A DNA stretch of 64,000 nucleotides from Hemicentrotus pulcherrimus (taxonomy: Eukaryota > Echinodermata > Echinoidea > Camarodonta > Strongylocentrotidae): contig BEXV01000209.1 in the NCBI GenBank assembly GCA_003118195.1, positions 50,195 through 114,194 on the forward strand, written 5' to 3'. Both the position numbers and the translations under genes were made by a program. The notes under the pieces were generated by a model, which was not told the origin of the DNA, made no database searches, and saw only the letters and a list, made by a program, of their open reading frames with translations. Each line of letters opens with the position of its first letter. Within the stretch, counting starts at the first letter, position 1. Of this stretch, positions 10,034-22,463 are shown in pieces.

Positions 10034-11818
10034 ACGTCCAGCCGCGGTGCACTTCCGGTTTGCATAGATCTGACGGAACTGTGATTCGCTTTGCCCGAGA
10101 GCAGTTGCCAGCATAGAGCAGGCCTCATTTCAACCCAAGTTCCTTGTCCTGTTTGTGCCATGCCAAACAAGGAAAAATTGTAGCATGAACTCAAGACTCA
10201 TGTGCTTAACACGTCAGTGTTATACGAAAAGAAGTTGCCCTCAACAAGTCAAGCTTTGCTTGGAGGCCCCCAGTTGCCGAAAGCATGTTGACAATATTTC
10301 GACACACTCTGTTCCAGCGTGGGACGCTAATCGTGAAAAAAAATAAAAATAAAATGACGAATTTTTGATAAAGCGACCTATGAAATGAAATGTTGGTAGC
10401 ACCTCCGACCATTGTTTCAATACAATAATGCGTGAATTATAAATGATAGTTAGTGCATTAAACTTTGTAGTTATAATCATCAAGGAAATTAGTAATTATG
10501 ATACCACATTTCTGACATAAAATCCAGTTTTCCTTTTTCAGGGACACACTGTACATTTTTCTTTCAAGCTTTCAAGCTTGATCCGACACGTAGTGTCACT
10601 ATGAATCTCTGAAATATCAATATTTTATCCATGTTGTCGTTATTCAATATCTTTTTAAAACCATAATTATTGTTTGTCTCGCCTCTCAATTTTTTGCTTT
10701 GACTTTGATCTACTTCAACGTTGCTGGTGTCTTGATTCTGACGTGTCCAGGGCAATCCAACTTTTGTGGAAAGTTGATTTGTATAAATGCAGAAAATGAC
10801 AGAAAGAGAATGGTAAAGGTTTGAGATGAATCGGGTTAATAGTAAGGAAGTTGTGAATGTTTGAAATATGCGAATCTCATATTGGAAGTTCGGTCATTGG
10901 ACTGTGGAGTAGGACGTGGATAACTTTCCTTTTTGTCGTGTACAAACATATCATTATTTTCTGTTTTTCTCTTAAATTCCTTCTCCCTTGGGGCTCTACT
11001 CATAATATATTATATGTTTTCTAAAAAGAATAGACTCTCCTCAGCAATGAATTTTTGACAAATTTAAACTGTAGTCATTTTATATGTTGGAACAGATGGG
11101 AAAGTGGTCCGGCACTACAAAGACATAACCGCTTTAGCCACTTTGAGTGCCCATACGTATAGTGATTACAGCTTTCACAAAATCATAACTTTCTCATATT
11201 TAGTCAGATTAAATAGAGACTTTCATCAGTTGGCTTCTCTGATTTTTCTTCTTTCTTTTAGAGTAGTTGTCTATTTGAGTTGGATTTCCCTTGTACATCT
11301 TCAGATCAAGGTTCCAACTGACTGTTTTAACTCTTCACCGAGAAATCCTTATCAAAAGATAAAAGCGGGTTTCAATAACATCACACAAATTATGTGTTAC
11401 CCTTGATTAATGGACTAAAATTGCTGCCAGCAAGATCAGTAAAACTCCACAGTTCAAGGTCCTTATTATTATAATGTGTGTATTTGTTCAAATGAATCTT
11501 AATGAATATATTTTCATTGCTTAACACTGGTTTAATGACTGATTTATTTATCGAGGGATGAAATATCAGAAAGTTCATTCTAATTTCACGATTATTTTTA
11601 TTTAATCGTTTTATATCTAAATGGAAGCGGGGTTGAATAAAACAAAACAAATACAGGTAGGGGGCGGGCGCGGGCTGCGGTCATGAGAAGTATAAAAAAA
11701 GAGGGCGCTCAAAAAAATGTATCACTGCGACAGAAGCATTATCTTCGTACACAAATGCTTGGGTGCCGAGTGTATTATGTTGGTGAGGAAGGGAAACCTC
11801 AGCAAACATCAAATTCTG
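10034..11818. other. Gene-free stretch
   Basis: A GC-richer patch at about 10040-10330 ends in an A-rich tail (10337-10355), as a retro-inserted sequence might, but nothing in it is recognised. The frames at 11104-11406 and 11390-11650 look like chance frames. A short G-rich patch lies at 11657-11680. Confidence 0.35.
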
Positions 11819-12229
11819 ATGAACTCTGCAGGAATTATGAATATGTCATGTACCAGGTATGTCATATCTGTGAAATTTAAACATTAGCAGTGCCCTAGTG
11901 TTCATATTATGCAAGACGTCTAGACTTCACTGTCGGACACCATTGAGGGACTGACTGACATCTTTGTTTCTCTGGTAATAACATACATAAAATGAGCTGT
12001 AACAGGTACATGAGCATTTGTATACATCAATAACCCACTCCAGAATATCTACTGGTTGCAAGGTGGTTGCAAAGTCTCTTCGACAACTATTGGTCGTTAT
12101 TTTCCCACTAAAAGCCATTTTTAAGCCCTTTCGTTTTAAGCGAAATTCTAAATTAGTGTTGGCTTGTTAATGCCGTTGGAATTTTAATAAGCTTTTCATT
12201 TTTTAGACTGCGAATGGGACATAGTACCT
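11819..12229. mobile_element. Family D TTAA/AGG MITE, copy 1 (5' end eroded or missing)
   Basis: The right end, read on minus, is TTAA (12230-12233) then AGGTACTATGTCCCATTCGC. The body (GGAATTATGAATATGTCATG near 11830, onward past 12040) aligns with the element starting at 63727, whose left end is AGGTACTATGTCCC. The matching left terminus was not found here. No coding capacity. Confidence 0.65.
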
Positions 12230-12239
12230 TTAATACCAG

Positions 12240-15200
12240 GTAGTGGGATGAGGTAGTCTCAGTTCTATTATGAAACACACCTGTTGACTCACTTGAATGA
12301 TATGCGGTGTACATGTATTAGTGTATCAGGTTGCACATGCCGAAGGTGACGATTGCTGAAAAAGCCAAGCTAAGTGAAAGTATGACAACCTCATACCCGA
12401 AATATGCAGTGTGCATAAAAATGTCAGTGCTACGCCATCTATTGTCAAACTTGGTTGAAATTTGGATGTAGATTGTCCCTTTTTTAACTCACGCACCGCG
12501 TATTATCAATATGAGAATAGATTATATATTTTATTTATGAAATAATCCAAATTTCATAGGTGACAAAAAGGAATGAACATCACAGGACAAAAACAAAATA
12601 ATCCCAAAGTTATATCCAGACCGAATGCCTTTTTTAATGACAAATTTAAAGTATAATCCACAATAAATTAGGAATGTTACGACAAAGGAAAACGAAATTA
12701 TATGTTTTCTTCATGAAAGTTGAGTAATATTAAAAATGGACGCCTCGAGGTAATAAGACATAATATTGAAGGAAATCAAACCACATTGCCTCGGAGTGGC
12801 ATCCAAAGTTTGGCAGATAGATTTCATACGCCATGATATGAAAGTGAAATATTGTGAGCTTTACGTAAAAGTCGACGAGAAAATTCCTTCGCGTCCTCAA
12901 CAAATTAGCATTGATTCGAGAAAAATTGAAGTTTATCACCGGCAATTGTGGCATATTTGAAGTGTGAATTTCATACCAAATTCGGTTGTATTTCTCATCG
13001 GATAACAAACACACGATTGAGTTTGGAAATGGAACTCATAATTTGACGTGGTGAACAGCAATTAAGTATATTGTAACACTGTCTGTTGGAAGCCTGATGC
13101 AAGTTGCCGAGTTTTTATTTGTATCGGTGTGCACTTGGTAGACACGTAGGCGTCAAAAAGTGGAGATGAAAGGTCACCATACCTCACAATATGGAGTCGA
13201 AGGGGGCGAAGAAAGAAACGATGAGGAGGTAAATGATGAAAATAAAAATGACAATGTTGACGAAGAAGAGAAGAGGTAAAATGAAGAGTAATGTAAACAA
13301 TGGTCTGATGTCAAGTGTTATTGTTATCGAGTTCAATACATATGGTTTATTTTCCCTTGAATGTATTAATATATACGGAGGACAAAGGTAATCTACGATT
13401 GTCCAGAGGGTACAAAGCGGAAAGAGCTCTGAATGGCAACGGTGTCGTTTTTCTAGCCTCGGCATCGACAAATCTTCGGTTAATTGAAGTGCAGTTGGCT
13501 ACTTCCCCTCAGGGCAGTACCGATTGAAACACCAAGTCATCACGCTCCTTTGACTCTTCACAAATACTCCATGCCGATGAAGAATGGCGTTTATATTGTT
13601 TAATTTCTTTGCAATCAAAGGTCGAATCACAAAAGAGCTGGTTCTCTATTTAGACTGTGAACTGGTGAACAGATTGTGTCTTCATTTTTTAATTACCGAG
13701 GCAGAATCAATACTGAACCAAAGATAGTTTGCGTATCATTATATCGTGTATTGATTAGTCAACTGATGGTGGAAACCGTTTAAAATATTGTGTGAAGCGG
13801 AGAGATGGTGGTAGTGCTAGTTGATTAATTTCCTGGAAGTGGGAATATGCTACGTCGCTGGGCGTGGAAGACCCCGCCCCAATTTCCATTAGAATCAATT
13901 TCACAATAGTTAAAGGCAACAATGAGAAAAGTCAAAGCTTGTTTCAATCTATTTAGCAATCACAGAACATTATCTAAACTAAAAGTAAACGATTGTGCTT
14001 TATAATAAGAGGCGAGTTCTTTACGAGCCAATAGGAATCCAGATATATCCCGATAGAATAAATTACTTTTGAAGATCACAGGAGGATGTTAACCCATTGT
14101 TTCAACAGAAAGATCGAACTATTTAAGTATTCATGAGAATAGGAACTGTCAAAGCATCCATCATCCTTGACAAAGCTCTCGCACGGATCAAACAAAATGA
14201 AATACATACAAACCTTATATCTTAGATAATCTATAGGCTCAACGGTTTTACATTACAAGGCTTAACGACAAAGGTGTAATATTACTATTTGTTTCTTTGT
14301 GTACGAGGTTACATCAACAAAAGTTAAAACATCGATCAATGCTTAAAATAACCATGCTTCTTCCGGAACTTCCGTCGATTCCTTTCTTTTCTTTGCCAGC
14401 ATATACCTCTGCAGACCCGGAGATTGAAATCTTGATTGATTGAAAACCGTTGTGCTTTTCGTTTCCTCAGCGCCACATACCCCGTCACGTGATTCTGTTT
14501 TGCTATAATTTGGCTCGATTTCAACGCAATTATGAAATGTAAATAACACGAAAACGTAGCTAGCCAGCCGAAAATATCCCCTACTTAAAGTAACAAAAAA
14601 GAAAAGCGTCTTGAAACTACGATCAATGTAAATTCAATTGAATACTGATAAACATGACTGTCTCAGAGGTAATATTGATTTCTTATTATGTCATTCTCAT
14701 AATTATGAAATGTAGCAGTTGTAAGATAATAAACTGATATTTTCATGAAGTAATCCTAAGAGAGGCATCTATTATGTAGATATTTGGATATTTGATTCCC
14801 GACATATTCTTCTCCTTAAGAAAAAAAAAGGAAAATAATGATTAAAATCCATTTTGATAAAGCGAGCGTACTCTGTTTTTGTTGTCTAGGACCTATACTT
14901 TTTTATTTTTTTATTTTTACAAATTGTGATTTGTATTTGATATTGTGATATATCAAAAACGGTATTTCCTAGTAGCTGTAAAAGTGTCACGTGACACTTA
15001 ACATCTCTACAATCAAGTAATGAGAGCTAAATATTGCAATACAAGGCTATGTAAACGAGCCCGTATGGTGATCCAATCGAATTTGCGGAGTAATGATTTC
15101 TTATGTCTTAATAGTATCCCGTGAAAATAATATGTCCATTTAGATTACAAGTATCTCAAAATTATCCTGACTGTAGCTGAGCCGCAATAAATAAGTGCTA

Positions 15201-15678
15201 AAGCATTTAAGAAATTTCTTTCTACCAGGTACTCATGAAGATTGATGTCTTGCCAAAAGAGTTATTAGCTTTGTTTTTGATTTGCTTTTTTCTTCTTCAA
15301 ATGGTACCTACCAAGTTTGGGGATGACCTTAATTTCGTTCGGAAAACAGCAAACTAGGCGAAAATCAAGAGAATGAGAGGAGAAAGAAAACCGAAAAAAC
15401 ATTTTAAAATATGGATTAATCGAACAACTTTGTATAGTAAAAACAGAAAAGAAAAATAATTGTTTTCTTACATTAGAGACGCCTTTGCTTCAAGAATCTT
15501 AAGACCAATTTGGTATTGCTTTACAAACCTCGCCATTGCCCATTGGTCATTTACGTTCCCTCCATCATGATTGATTTTCCACTTTTCTTACAAAGGAAAA
15601 AAGATCTCTACTTTATTCTTTTCGCATTTTATTGGGTAGCCTGAAACTTCAACACAAATTTGAAACTAGGAAGCCATT
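12240..15678. other. Gene-free stretch with a GC-box/CCAAT cluster
   Basis: Unique AT-rich sequence. GGGCGTGG at 13860-13867 and CCCCGCCCCAAT at 13872-13883 form a compact Sp/KLF-type plus CCAAT cluster that stands out from its surroundings. A 64-codon frame at 12766-12960 has slightly coding-like composition but no splice or start support. Confidence 0.35.
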
Positions 15679-16223
15679 TCGATTTAAGTGTTTACTTTCT
15701 CTTTATATCCGCTCGCATCGTTTTCGTTTCCAATAAATAGTTGATTCACCCCGGCTTCCGTTTAAAGGTACATTATACAATTTCTGAACATTCTTTTTCT
15801 TCTTCACCTACGATTTTTTCAATAATTTCTTTCTAACATTTCACGTACAGTAATTTGCTCATATTTTACCTGTTGATCACTTCCATTAATGAGTATTTTC
15901 TTTCCTTTTTCACCATTGTCATTCCTTTTTAAGCAACGTTCTTTGTTCCTTGTTTATCTGTTCCTAATTTATACGAGAATAAAAAACTACTTGAGGCTTT
16001 TTTTTAAATTCCACCTTTCCCCTGGTAATATGTTATTTTCATCCAATCTCAGGTTATTCTTGTTATCTTTGTACTGCGTATTACACTTGTGTATAATACG
16101 TGGCACCACCATCAACACTACCATCACCACAACCACCACCATCATGAACACCCAACGGTTATATTGAAAAAGTACACAACTTTTCCGAAGACCTAATTCC
16201 TTCTTCAGGTGAAGAACAGACTG
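15679..16223. repeat. Diverged tandem duplication, unit 1
   Basis: It begins TCGATTTAAGTG and ends GGTGAAGAACAGACTG. Landmarks in order are TTTATATCCGCTCGCATCG, CACCCCGGCTTCCG, TTAAAGGTACATT, TTTGTACTGCGTAT and a short CACCACCATCA-type tract (16104-16148). All recur in the same order in unit 2. Confidence 0.8.
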
Positions 16224-16226
16224 TTT

Positions 16227-17007
16227 TCGATTTGAGTGTTTTCTATCTCTTTATATCCGCTCGTATCGTTTTTGTTTCCAATCAATACATGTGATTGATT
16301 CACCCCGGCTTCGGTTAAAGGTACATTTGAACATATACGAGCATTTTCTTCTACTTCCCCTTCGATTTTTCAAATGATTGCTTTCTGAGGTTTCATGTAC
16401 TGCAGAAACTATCATATAATGTCTCACGAGTGTTGTTTTTTAACGTTCATTGTCATTCCTGTTTAGGCAGCGTCATTGTTGCCTGTCTGAACATTCTCTT
16501 CCTCATATGCATGAATCTAATAACACACGAGACTTTTTGTTATTTTTCACATTTCGCCGGGAAATATGATAATTACATCCAAACTAATAGTTTATCTTTG
16601 TACTGCGTATGACACTTGTGTATGACACGTGACACCACCACCACCACAACCAGCAACACTTCCTTTACAATCACGATCACCATCACGATTACCATCACCA
16701 TCTTCGTAACTATCCCCATCACCATCGACATTACCATCACCAACACCGTCACTGTCACCATTACCATCACCATCACCATCACCATCACCATCACCATCAC
16801 CATCACCATCACCATCACCATCACCATCACCACCCATCATCATCACCATCATCATCACCATCACCATCACCATCCGCATCCCTATCACCATCAACATCAC
16901 CATCTCCGGAACCATCACCATCACCATCGATATCCCCATCCCCATCACTGTCCCCTTCATCATCACCACTGAAGTCTTACCTCCTCCTCCAGGTGAAGAA
17001 CAGACTG
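16227..17007. repeat. Diverged tandem duplication, unit 2, with expanded hexanucleotide tract
   Basis: It begins TCGATTTGAGTG and ends GGTGAAGAACAGACTG, with the same landmarks as unit 1. It is longer mainly because the CACCACCA tract has grown into about 300 bp of CACCAT/ATCACC repeat. Confidence 0.8.
16660..16975. repeat. (CACCAT)n / CATCAC minisatellite
   Basis: About 315 bp of a CACCAT-like hexamer. It is pure in the centre (about 16752-16830), degenerate outward, and shifts to CATCAT triplets near 16835. Open frames on both strands (Thr-Ile, His, Gly-Asp and Met-Val repeats) are by-products of the repeat. Confidence 0.95.
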
Positions 17008-18358
17008 ACTTGATAAAGAGTATAGACAATAATAATGAGCGTGAAATAAAAGAGAGGTGAAAACGTGTTTCCATGGATGCGCGGGTACGACCAAGTTTAG
17101 ATGAACGGTCTTCCATCTCATTTCGCAAGATTAAAATTAAAAAAATATTCAATAATTTAATTTCTATTAATTTATACACACACACACCCACATACACAAG
17201 TACATATGGTTATATATAAATGTCTTGATATGTTGAGAAAATCTCTAGACTCAGCTTCAATGAAAATAACCAGAAAGAGTAAATTTGAGAACTAGCGCCT
17301 ACAAGTGATTCTTAGGCATATGCAACAAACTCCTTGGTTTAAATGTTAGAAATTCTATTACAATAACTTCTTTTGCGGGCTCATTATTTCCTAATATCAA
17401 GTGCCTTTTTGCATTAAAATACCATAAAGTGACATTACAAAATGGGTCAGTGTAGATGAATATGGAAATTGCTTTCTCTGTTTGCCTCGTGATTGAGCTC
17501 TGATTCCTCTAGAGTTCAGTCAACCGAGCTTATTTGTTCCAAATGATTCCCGCCGGGACCACTATAAAGTATTTACTATCTTTAGATCAAGCACAATTAC
17601 ATCCAATTCGTTAGTAATGACTGAAACTAAAGTGATGGACGATGCAACGAACATTCACTAGGGTAACAAACACTTCAAAGAGCAGATAATGATTTTAAAC
17701 AATTATAAAAGCGAGTTGGCTTAAGTTTCCAATCGGATATTGGATAACATCGAAACAAAGAAAACATAGATTATTGTGTATTGTATTTCGTATTTCCTTA
17801 TTCTCTGTTATACATTCACGTCCCCCGTTGCCATTCAACTGCATTACAAATGTTTGCGTTCTATGATCGAAAAGGTCTTTGGAAAATCATCAATATATTA
17901 TTTGCAAAATTGCACAACTCTTTCTGCAACTTGCTCTATTTAAATCGAGATTTATTGTTTTGTCACTTTCAAAGCTCCCGGCATGGCCAGCAAAATTATT
18001 CAAAATTAAGAACAACAGTTCGTCATAAATATAAATCGATCCCTACAATTGCAAATTAACACCTCTTAAAGTTAACAAACATGTTAACACTATTAACCAT
18101 TTTCACTGATTAGCTTACGATGTTGATCATTAGAATATTCTTTTTTTTTTTGTTTATGGCGCAGCCATAAATAACAATAAATTACAAAATGTTGTGTCAC
18201 CTCTCTGTGGCATTTAAAACGGGAAAACACACCTTTTTCCGTCAAAGTTGAGTTATTTACGATATTGTTATCGTTGCACGCCGCTTTCAGGCTGGACGTG
18301 TACCTCATACGTAATACTGTTGGTTTCAAAATGATCTGCAAATTGGCAGACACTTTCT
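17008..18358. other. Gene-free stretch
   Basis: Unique AT-rich sequence with a short (CA)n near 17177-17190. No frame shows start, splice or domain support. Confidence 0.4.
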
Positions 18359-18362
18359 TTAA

Positions 18363-18744
18363 AGGCATCGTTTAACAATATTAAATTTGAGATACACGGC
18401 CCTACGTGTTATCAGTGTCTGTGAAATGGTGAAATATTGAAGTCCTGAACAAAATATCGCGCTTCAAAATGATCAAAGATGTGCCTCAAAAAAGTAAAAA
18501 ATCTTTGATTTATGGTTTTACCATACCTTTTTTTTCCAAATAGATTGTATTGTTATGAAAACCGTTAAGAAAACGCACAATTCGGTTTCAATATTCAATC
18601 ATAAATACCTTGATAATCAGACAGGCGATCGGTTTGTAAAAGTCATGGGGTTTCTGATAGACCTTAAGGTTTATAATTATCATTGCAGCATGAGCTAAAT
18701 CCAGGATTTTGTTTCAGAATTTGAGACAAAGTTAACGGATCCCT
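18363..18744. mobile_element. Family B TTAA/AGG MITE, copy 2 (uninterrupted)
   Basis: TTAA at 18359-18362 and 18745-18748 flank a 382-bp element with ends AGGCATCGTTTAAC and, on minus, AGGGATCCGTTAAC. It aligns with both halves of copy 1. At the point where copy 1 holds element A, this copy reads CTTGATAATC, a one-base variant of TTAATAATC, so it preserves the unoccupied site. Confidence 0.85.
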
Positions 18745-18748
18745 TTAA

Positions 18749-19326
18749 GATGTGTAGAGCTAGACTCACACTCCTTGATGTGTCTTAGAGCATAGCCCTT
18801 TAATTCAACATCCGTGGCAGGGTATTGATATGTCATATTGATGGTTTTTATTGCCACGACTATCTCCTAGTAGTTCTGAATGTCAACAGACCGACTGATG
18901 CTCTTTTATGAAGACATACTCTCAATTAAATGATCGGTTGCTTTCTCATAATGTTCTCGCGAATCTCAAATTCTGATTTAATAGCGGGGATATTATGCAG
19001 GGAGAAGATTTTCTTTCTAAATATGGCAAAAAGCCAAACATCATCAAGTGAAATTCTCTCCAGAGTCACGTTCCGTAAATGTGGTGCGCTAAACACTCTT
19101 CTGTCAATCTGTCATAGCAACTGGAATTGAATATTAAAGGTGCACTGCACTTCTGAGCAAAGTTATCAAATGAGTATAATGATGTGCATGGGCAGCTGTA
19201 CCGATCTAGACAACAATGTATTACATTGAATTTGTGATATGCACCAACAACATGTGGAGAGATAAGAGGTTTATTGTCCATCATCAGAACGCATCAACCT
19301 TCTTCAGCATTGCGGCATAGGCTGTA
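18749..19326. other. Gene-free stretch with one lone TTAA-AGG end
   Basis: TTAA then AGGTGCACTGCACTTC at 19134-19153 looks like one more TTAA/AGG terminus. The partner end was not found before the mariner-like element begins. A similar end, read on minus, is AGGTGCAGTTA just left of TTAA at 50352-50355. Confidence 0.3.
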
Positions 19327-19937
19327 CAGTGCGAGTCAAAACAAATTTTTACACCTAGAAAATTGCTAATCATTTCATAAATCATCTATGAACAGTAAAT
19401 TATCATACATCCTATGAAAGAGTGTTATATCCCGAATCATTTAGTATAATTGTTGTGTGGTATGTGTTCACGCTTGGATGAACAGGTGGCATTGTTTGCG
19501 AGAGTGCAGAAATCGACTTGCGCCAAAGTTGCGTATGTGATGTTTGAATAAAACAATTGGGATTTCGGTATTAATTTGGTCATTGCAGATCCAAATAACA
19601 TCCCTAACAAAAGTAATCATGCCACACATTTCAAATGTCGAATATCAAATACCAACGAATGTTTGTGCGCTCGCGTATGTGTGTGGGTGTATGTGTGTGT
19701 GACTTTGCTTCTGCAAAAAGCATATGCAATTAATCTCATTTGATACATTCAATTCAATCTCTCACTTTAATCCCAACATATCCCATACTAGCATCACTTT
19801 GACGCAAGTCGATATTTGCACTCTCGCAAACAATGCCTCCTGTTTATCCAGTAATAATCTAGTAATTTACTGTTCATAGATGATTTTTAAAATAATTAGC
19901 AATTTTCTAGGTGTAAACTTTCTTTTGACTCACACGA
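19327..19937. mobile_element. Mariner-like MITE with long inverted repeats
   Basis: The ends are CAGTGCGAGTCAAAAC and, on minus, TCGTGTGAGTCAAAAG, each next to TA (19325-19326 and 19938-19939). The arms continue with TTTACACCTAGAAAATTGC, ATCATCTATGAACAGTAAAT and GGCATTGTTTGCGAGAGTGC. The left arm carries about 70 bp that the right arm lacks. There is no transposase frame; a (GT)n-like tract lies inside near 19675-19700. TA target and CAGTG-type ends fit Tc1/mariner; the assignment is inferred. Confidence 0.75.
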
Positions 19938-20502
19938 TATAGACATGGTACACTTGACTTGAAACATTACAGACTATACAGGAGAGAAAGAGAGAAAGAG
20001 TTATGATTTAAAAGGAAAAAGTGAAAATGGAAGAAACACAAAGGACAGACAAACTAACGAATGAAGCGTATCAAAATGTGATTCACATTGCTTCCCAATA
20101 TATTCCATTCTATCTTAAAAGTGACAACAAGAACATCTTTAGCAGGAAACAAGAGTAAAATACAAATCAGACTTTTAGAATCGTATACATTTTATTATAT
20201 GTATCCCCAAATAAGCAACCTGTCAATTTGTTTTTGTACGGATTATACAAAGTTTGAGTAAATTTCCCCCTCCACTTGTAAATAGGAAGGACTTGCCAAA
20301 GGATAAATTACTTTCCAATTAAAGAGGGCCAATGTTAAATTTGTGCATTGAAACGGACACAAAGTTAGAAAAAGGCGACATTTTTGTTTTAAACATTTTG
20401 TCAACATCCGCCCCTTACATGGCACATGTTGGCAACCGGTTGTGGAGAGGATAATACTTAGCCAGGAAAAGGATCATTGTCCTCATGTGTTATAGAATAA
20501 GG
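19938..20502. other. Gene-free stretch
   Basis: A short (GA)n is at 19981-20000. The rest is unique AT-rich sequence with no supportable frame. Confidence 0.4.
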
Positions 20503-20667
20503 ATATATTGACTGCTTTGTGAGGCATAGTGGTTTCTATAGGGTCAAGGGAAACTCACAACCTGCTATGACCCCAAGGCGCTTCGCCGCGGGGTCATAGC
20601 AGGTTGTGAGTTTCCCGAGACCCTATAGAAACAACTATGCCTCGAATATTAAAAGCAGTCAATATAT
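20503..20667. repeat. Near-perfect 165-bp hairpin
   Basis: The arms share ATATATTGACTGCTTT, GAGGCATAG-GGTTTCTATAG and GGGAAACTCACAACCTGC, meeting at a GGCGCTTCGCC loop near 20577-20587. The right arm has a few extra bases (TAATATTC). Arm identity is very high, so it is either young or kept by gene conversion. No TSD is obvious. Confidence 0.85.
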
Positions 20668-20773
20668 ATTTTATATACCGAAAAAAAGAAAAATGTTGAC
20701 TCACCCATTTAGGTTTCCATCTCTTTGAAGTCATGGATATTAACACCAACAATAACTTGTGTACAGTATGAAA

Positions 20774-20890
20774 TCCAACAAGCTGTGCTCCTGTAGAACA
20801 GGGAATACCAAACACGTTTACACGAACAGTAACTTTAGTACAGGATGATATCACCAACAAGCTGTGCTCCAGTAGAACAGTAGAACATGA
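20774..20890 (+). repeat. Short direct repeats CCAACAAGCTGTGCTC
   Basis: CCAACAAGCTGTGCTCCTGT at about 20776 recurs at about 20849 as CCAACAAGCTGTGCTCCAGT. Each is followed by AGAACAG and then GAACAGTAACTTTA, giving about two units of 73 bp. It lies between the 20503 hairpin and the ATGGCG-containing segment. Confidence 0.6.
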
Positions 20891-20919
20891 ACAGTAACTT
20901 TATAAATTTCACAAATTCA

Positions 20920-21260
20920 CAAAATGGCGATCGGTCGTCTGCGCTGCGTGGATTGGTAGATTCGTCGCCTGAATGCAGCGACCAAAATCGAATTGCACTC
21001 AAACACCGTTAACGGTATTGCGCATCGGTCATCGCAAAAAAGAAACTTATACGGTAACACGTAAACCAAAATGGGGATCGCAGCAAAATGACGTCACGTT
21101 TCACAGCCATGGAAAAAGTGCTATGAAAAATGGATATAAACCGGTAGAGCCATGGAAAAATGACTATGAATTTCAATTAGCGGGCATGGTTAAGAACATG
21201 ACTGCATTTTTAACCAATCAGAAGACAGCATTAGTAAAGAGTCTTAAAATGAGGTAAATA
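20920..21260 (+). other. GC-shifted segment with ATGGCG and CRE motifs
   Basis: It begins with AAAATGGCGATCGG (YY1-like core), has a perfect CRE TGACGTCA at 21089-21096, and two copies of AGCCATGGAAAAA (about 21105 and 21149). A 94-codon frame (20973-21257) starts at ATGCAGCGACC but shows no domain. Together with the hairpin and direct repeats upstream this could be the promoter part of an unknown transposable element, or a host promoter. Confidence 0.3.
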
Positions 21261-22226
21261 AAATTATTATATCTGATGAGAGCAAGTCGTTTAAACTGCC
21301 AATAACCTCTCAACAGACGGCCTGGACAGGATAATAACACAGTATGGATGAACTCAGGAGTCACGTGATTGATGCATTCAGACAAAAGTAAAAGGGGAAA
21401 AATAATGGATTGTATATTGACAAAGTCATCCGTAACCTATCAGAAGAACCACATCAGCTTTTCATGTAAGATGAGGAAGAAAGAGAAAGAGAGAGGGTTA
21501 TAAGAAATCTGCAAATAAACTTATTTCCATTCCACTACACAACAAACATAGTTAGAACCTGGATAATATTAATTAAATTCAAATCTTCAAATAGGGAAAT
21601 CAAGATCACTATTATCCTCTACAATTATCTGGCAATCTCCCCGAAGAATCTGTCATTTTCTTTATATGTTCACCACTTCCATTAACAAGGATCAAAACAC
21701 GTATACCAATATGTATCATTTTAACAGTTATATTCAGTCATATCTTTGATGTTAAATGATATCATAAATCCATGGACAAAAATACCTGTTATTATTTTCC
21801 TAAATTTAGTCAAGCAACTAAATGCCCCCACAGACACGCACACACCAACATACACACACCCACACACGCATGTGCACACGCGCACATACACACTCACACC
21901 ACACGCACACATACCCACACGCACACACCATTACGCACATACAGACATACATGCACTCGCCCCCTTGATTATTGGCCTTGTACCATTTTGCTTCGTGCAC
22001 TAATCCATTCGATAAAGAAAATATATAAAAGAACGGTATATAGTGTGGCAACGACGTCATACGTTTAAAAAGACAATTACGAAATTAAAAAAAAATATAA
22101 AAACAACAACAACAACAACAACCAACTCAACAACAATGAATATGAAAACATTATAATAGGCCACCGGTATAATCTAGAGAAAACTGAAACCATTTAATTG
22201 TATTTTTAAAGAACAGAACAAAAACA
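21261..22226. other. Gene-free stretch with microsatellites
   Basis: (GA)n lies at about 21475-21495, a long imperfect (CA)n at 21832-21962 and (AAC)n at about 22102-22135. The frames over the CA tract are repeat by-products. Confidence 0.6.
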
Positions 22227-22463
22227 CCATTGATTAAAATTGTCTCTACAATCTCTTGAAATTGAATACACAAAGCATTTTGTTTATGTCCTCCGGTTCC
22301 TTCCGGTTAATATTGTTTCTAGCGAAAACAATCCACAAACAATTATTATCTCCGTCCATCTGTCATCCACATAATGTTGTTTTGTTCAGAGTCAAATGAT
22401 AAGGTGTTGTGTTTCTTAACACCACCGTACATACTCATATCCAATGACCGGGGTAATAGTATA
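22227..22463. repeat. Direct duplication copy 1 (non-tandem)
   Basis: Near-identical to 23179-23418 from CCATTGATTAAAATTG to GACCGGGGTAATAGTATA. There are only a few substitutions, and the 4-bp AGTT present in copy 2 is missing here. Its 3' border runs into different sequence. Confidence 0.9.

Noticed and set aside
12766..12960. 64-codon plus frame with partly protein-like wording
   Set aside because: No ATG with good context, no acceptor or donor, and an equally long frame on the other strand.
16592..17197. 201-codon minus frame with Gly-Asp repeats, and plus frames with Thr-Ile and His repeats
   Set aside because: They arise from translation of the (CACCAT)n tract. All frames are open in such a repeat and no flanking coding signal exists.
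21721..22068. Several overlapping frames with His-Thr or Val-Cys repeats
   Set aside because: By-products of the imperfect (CA)n tract.
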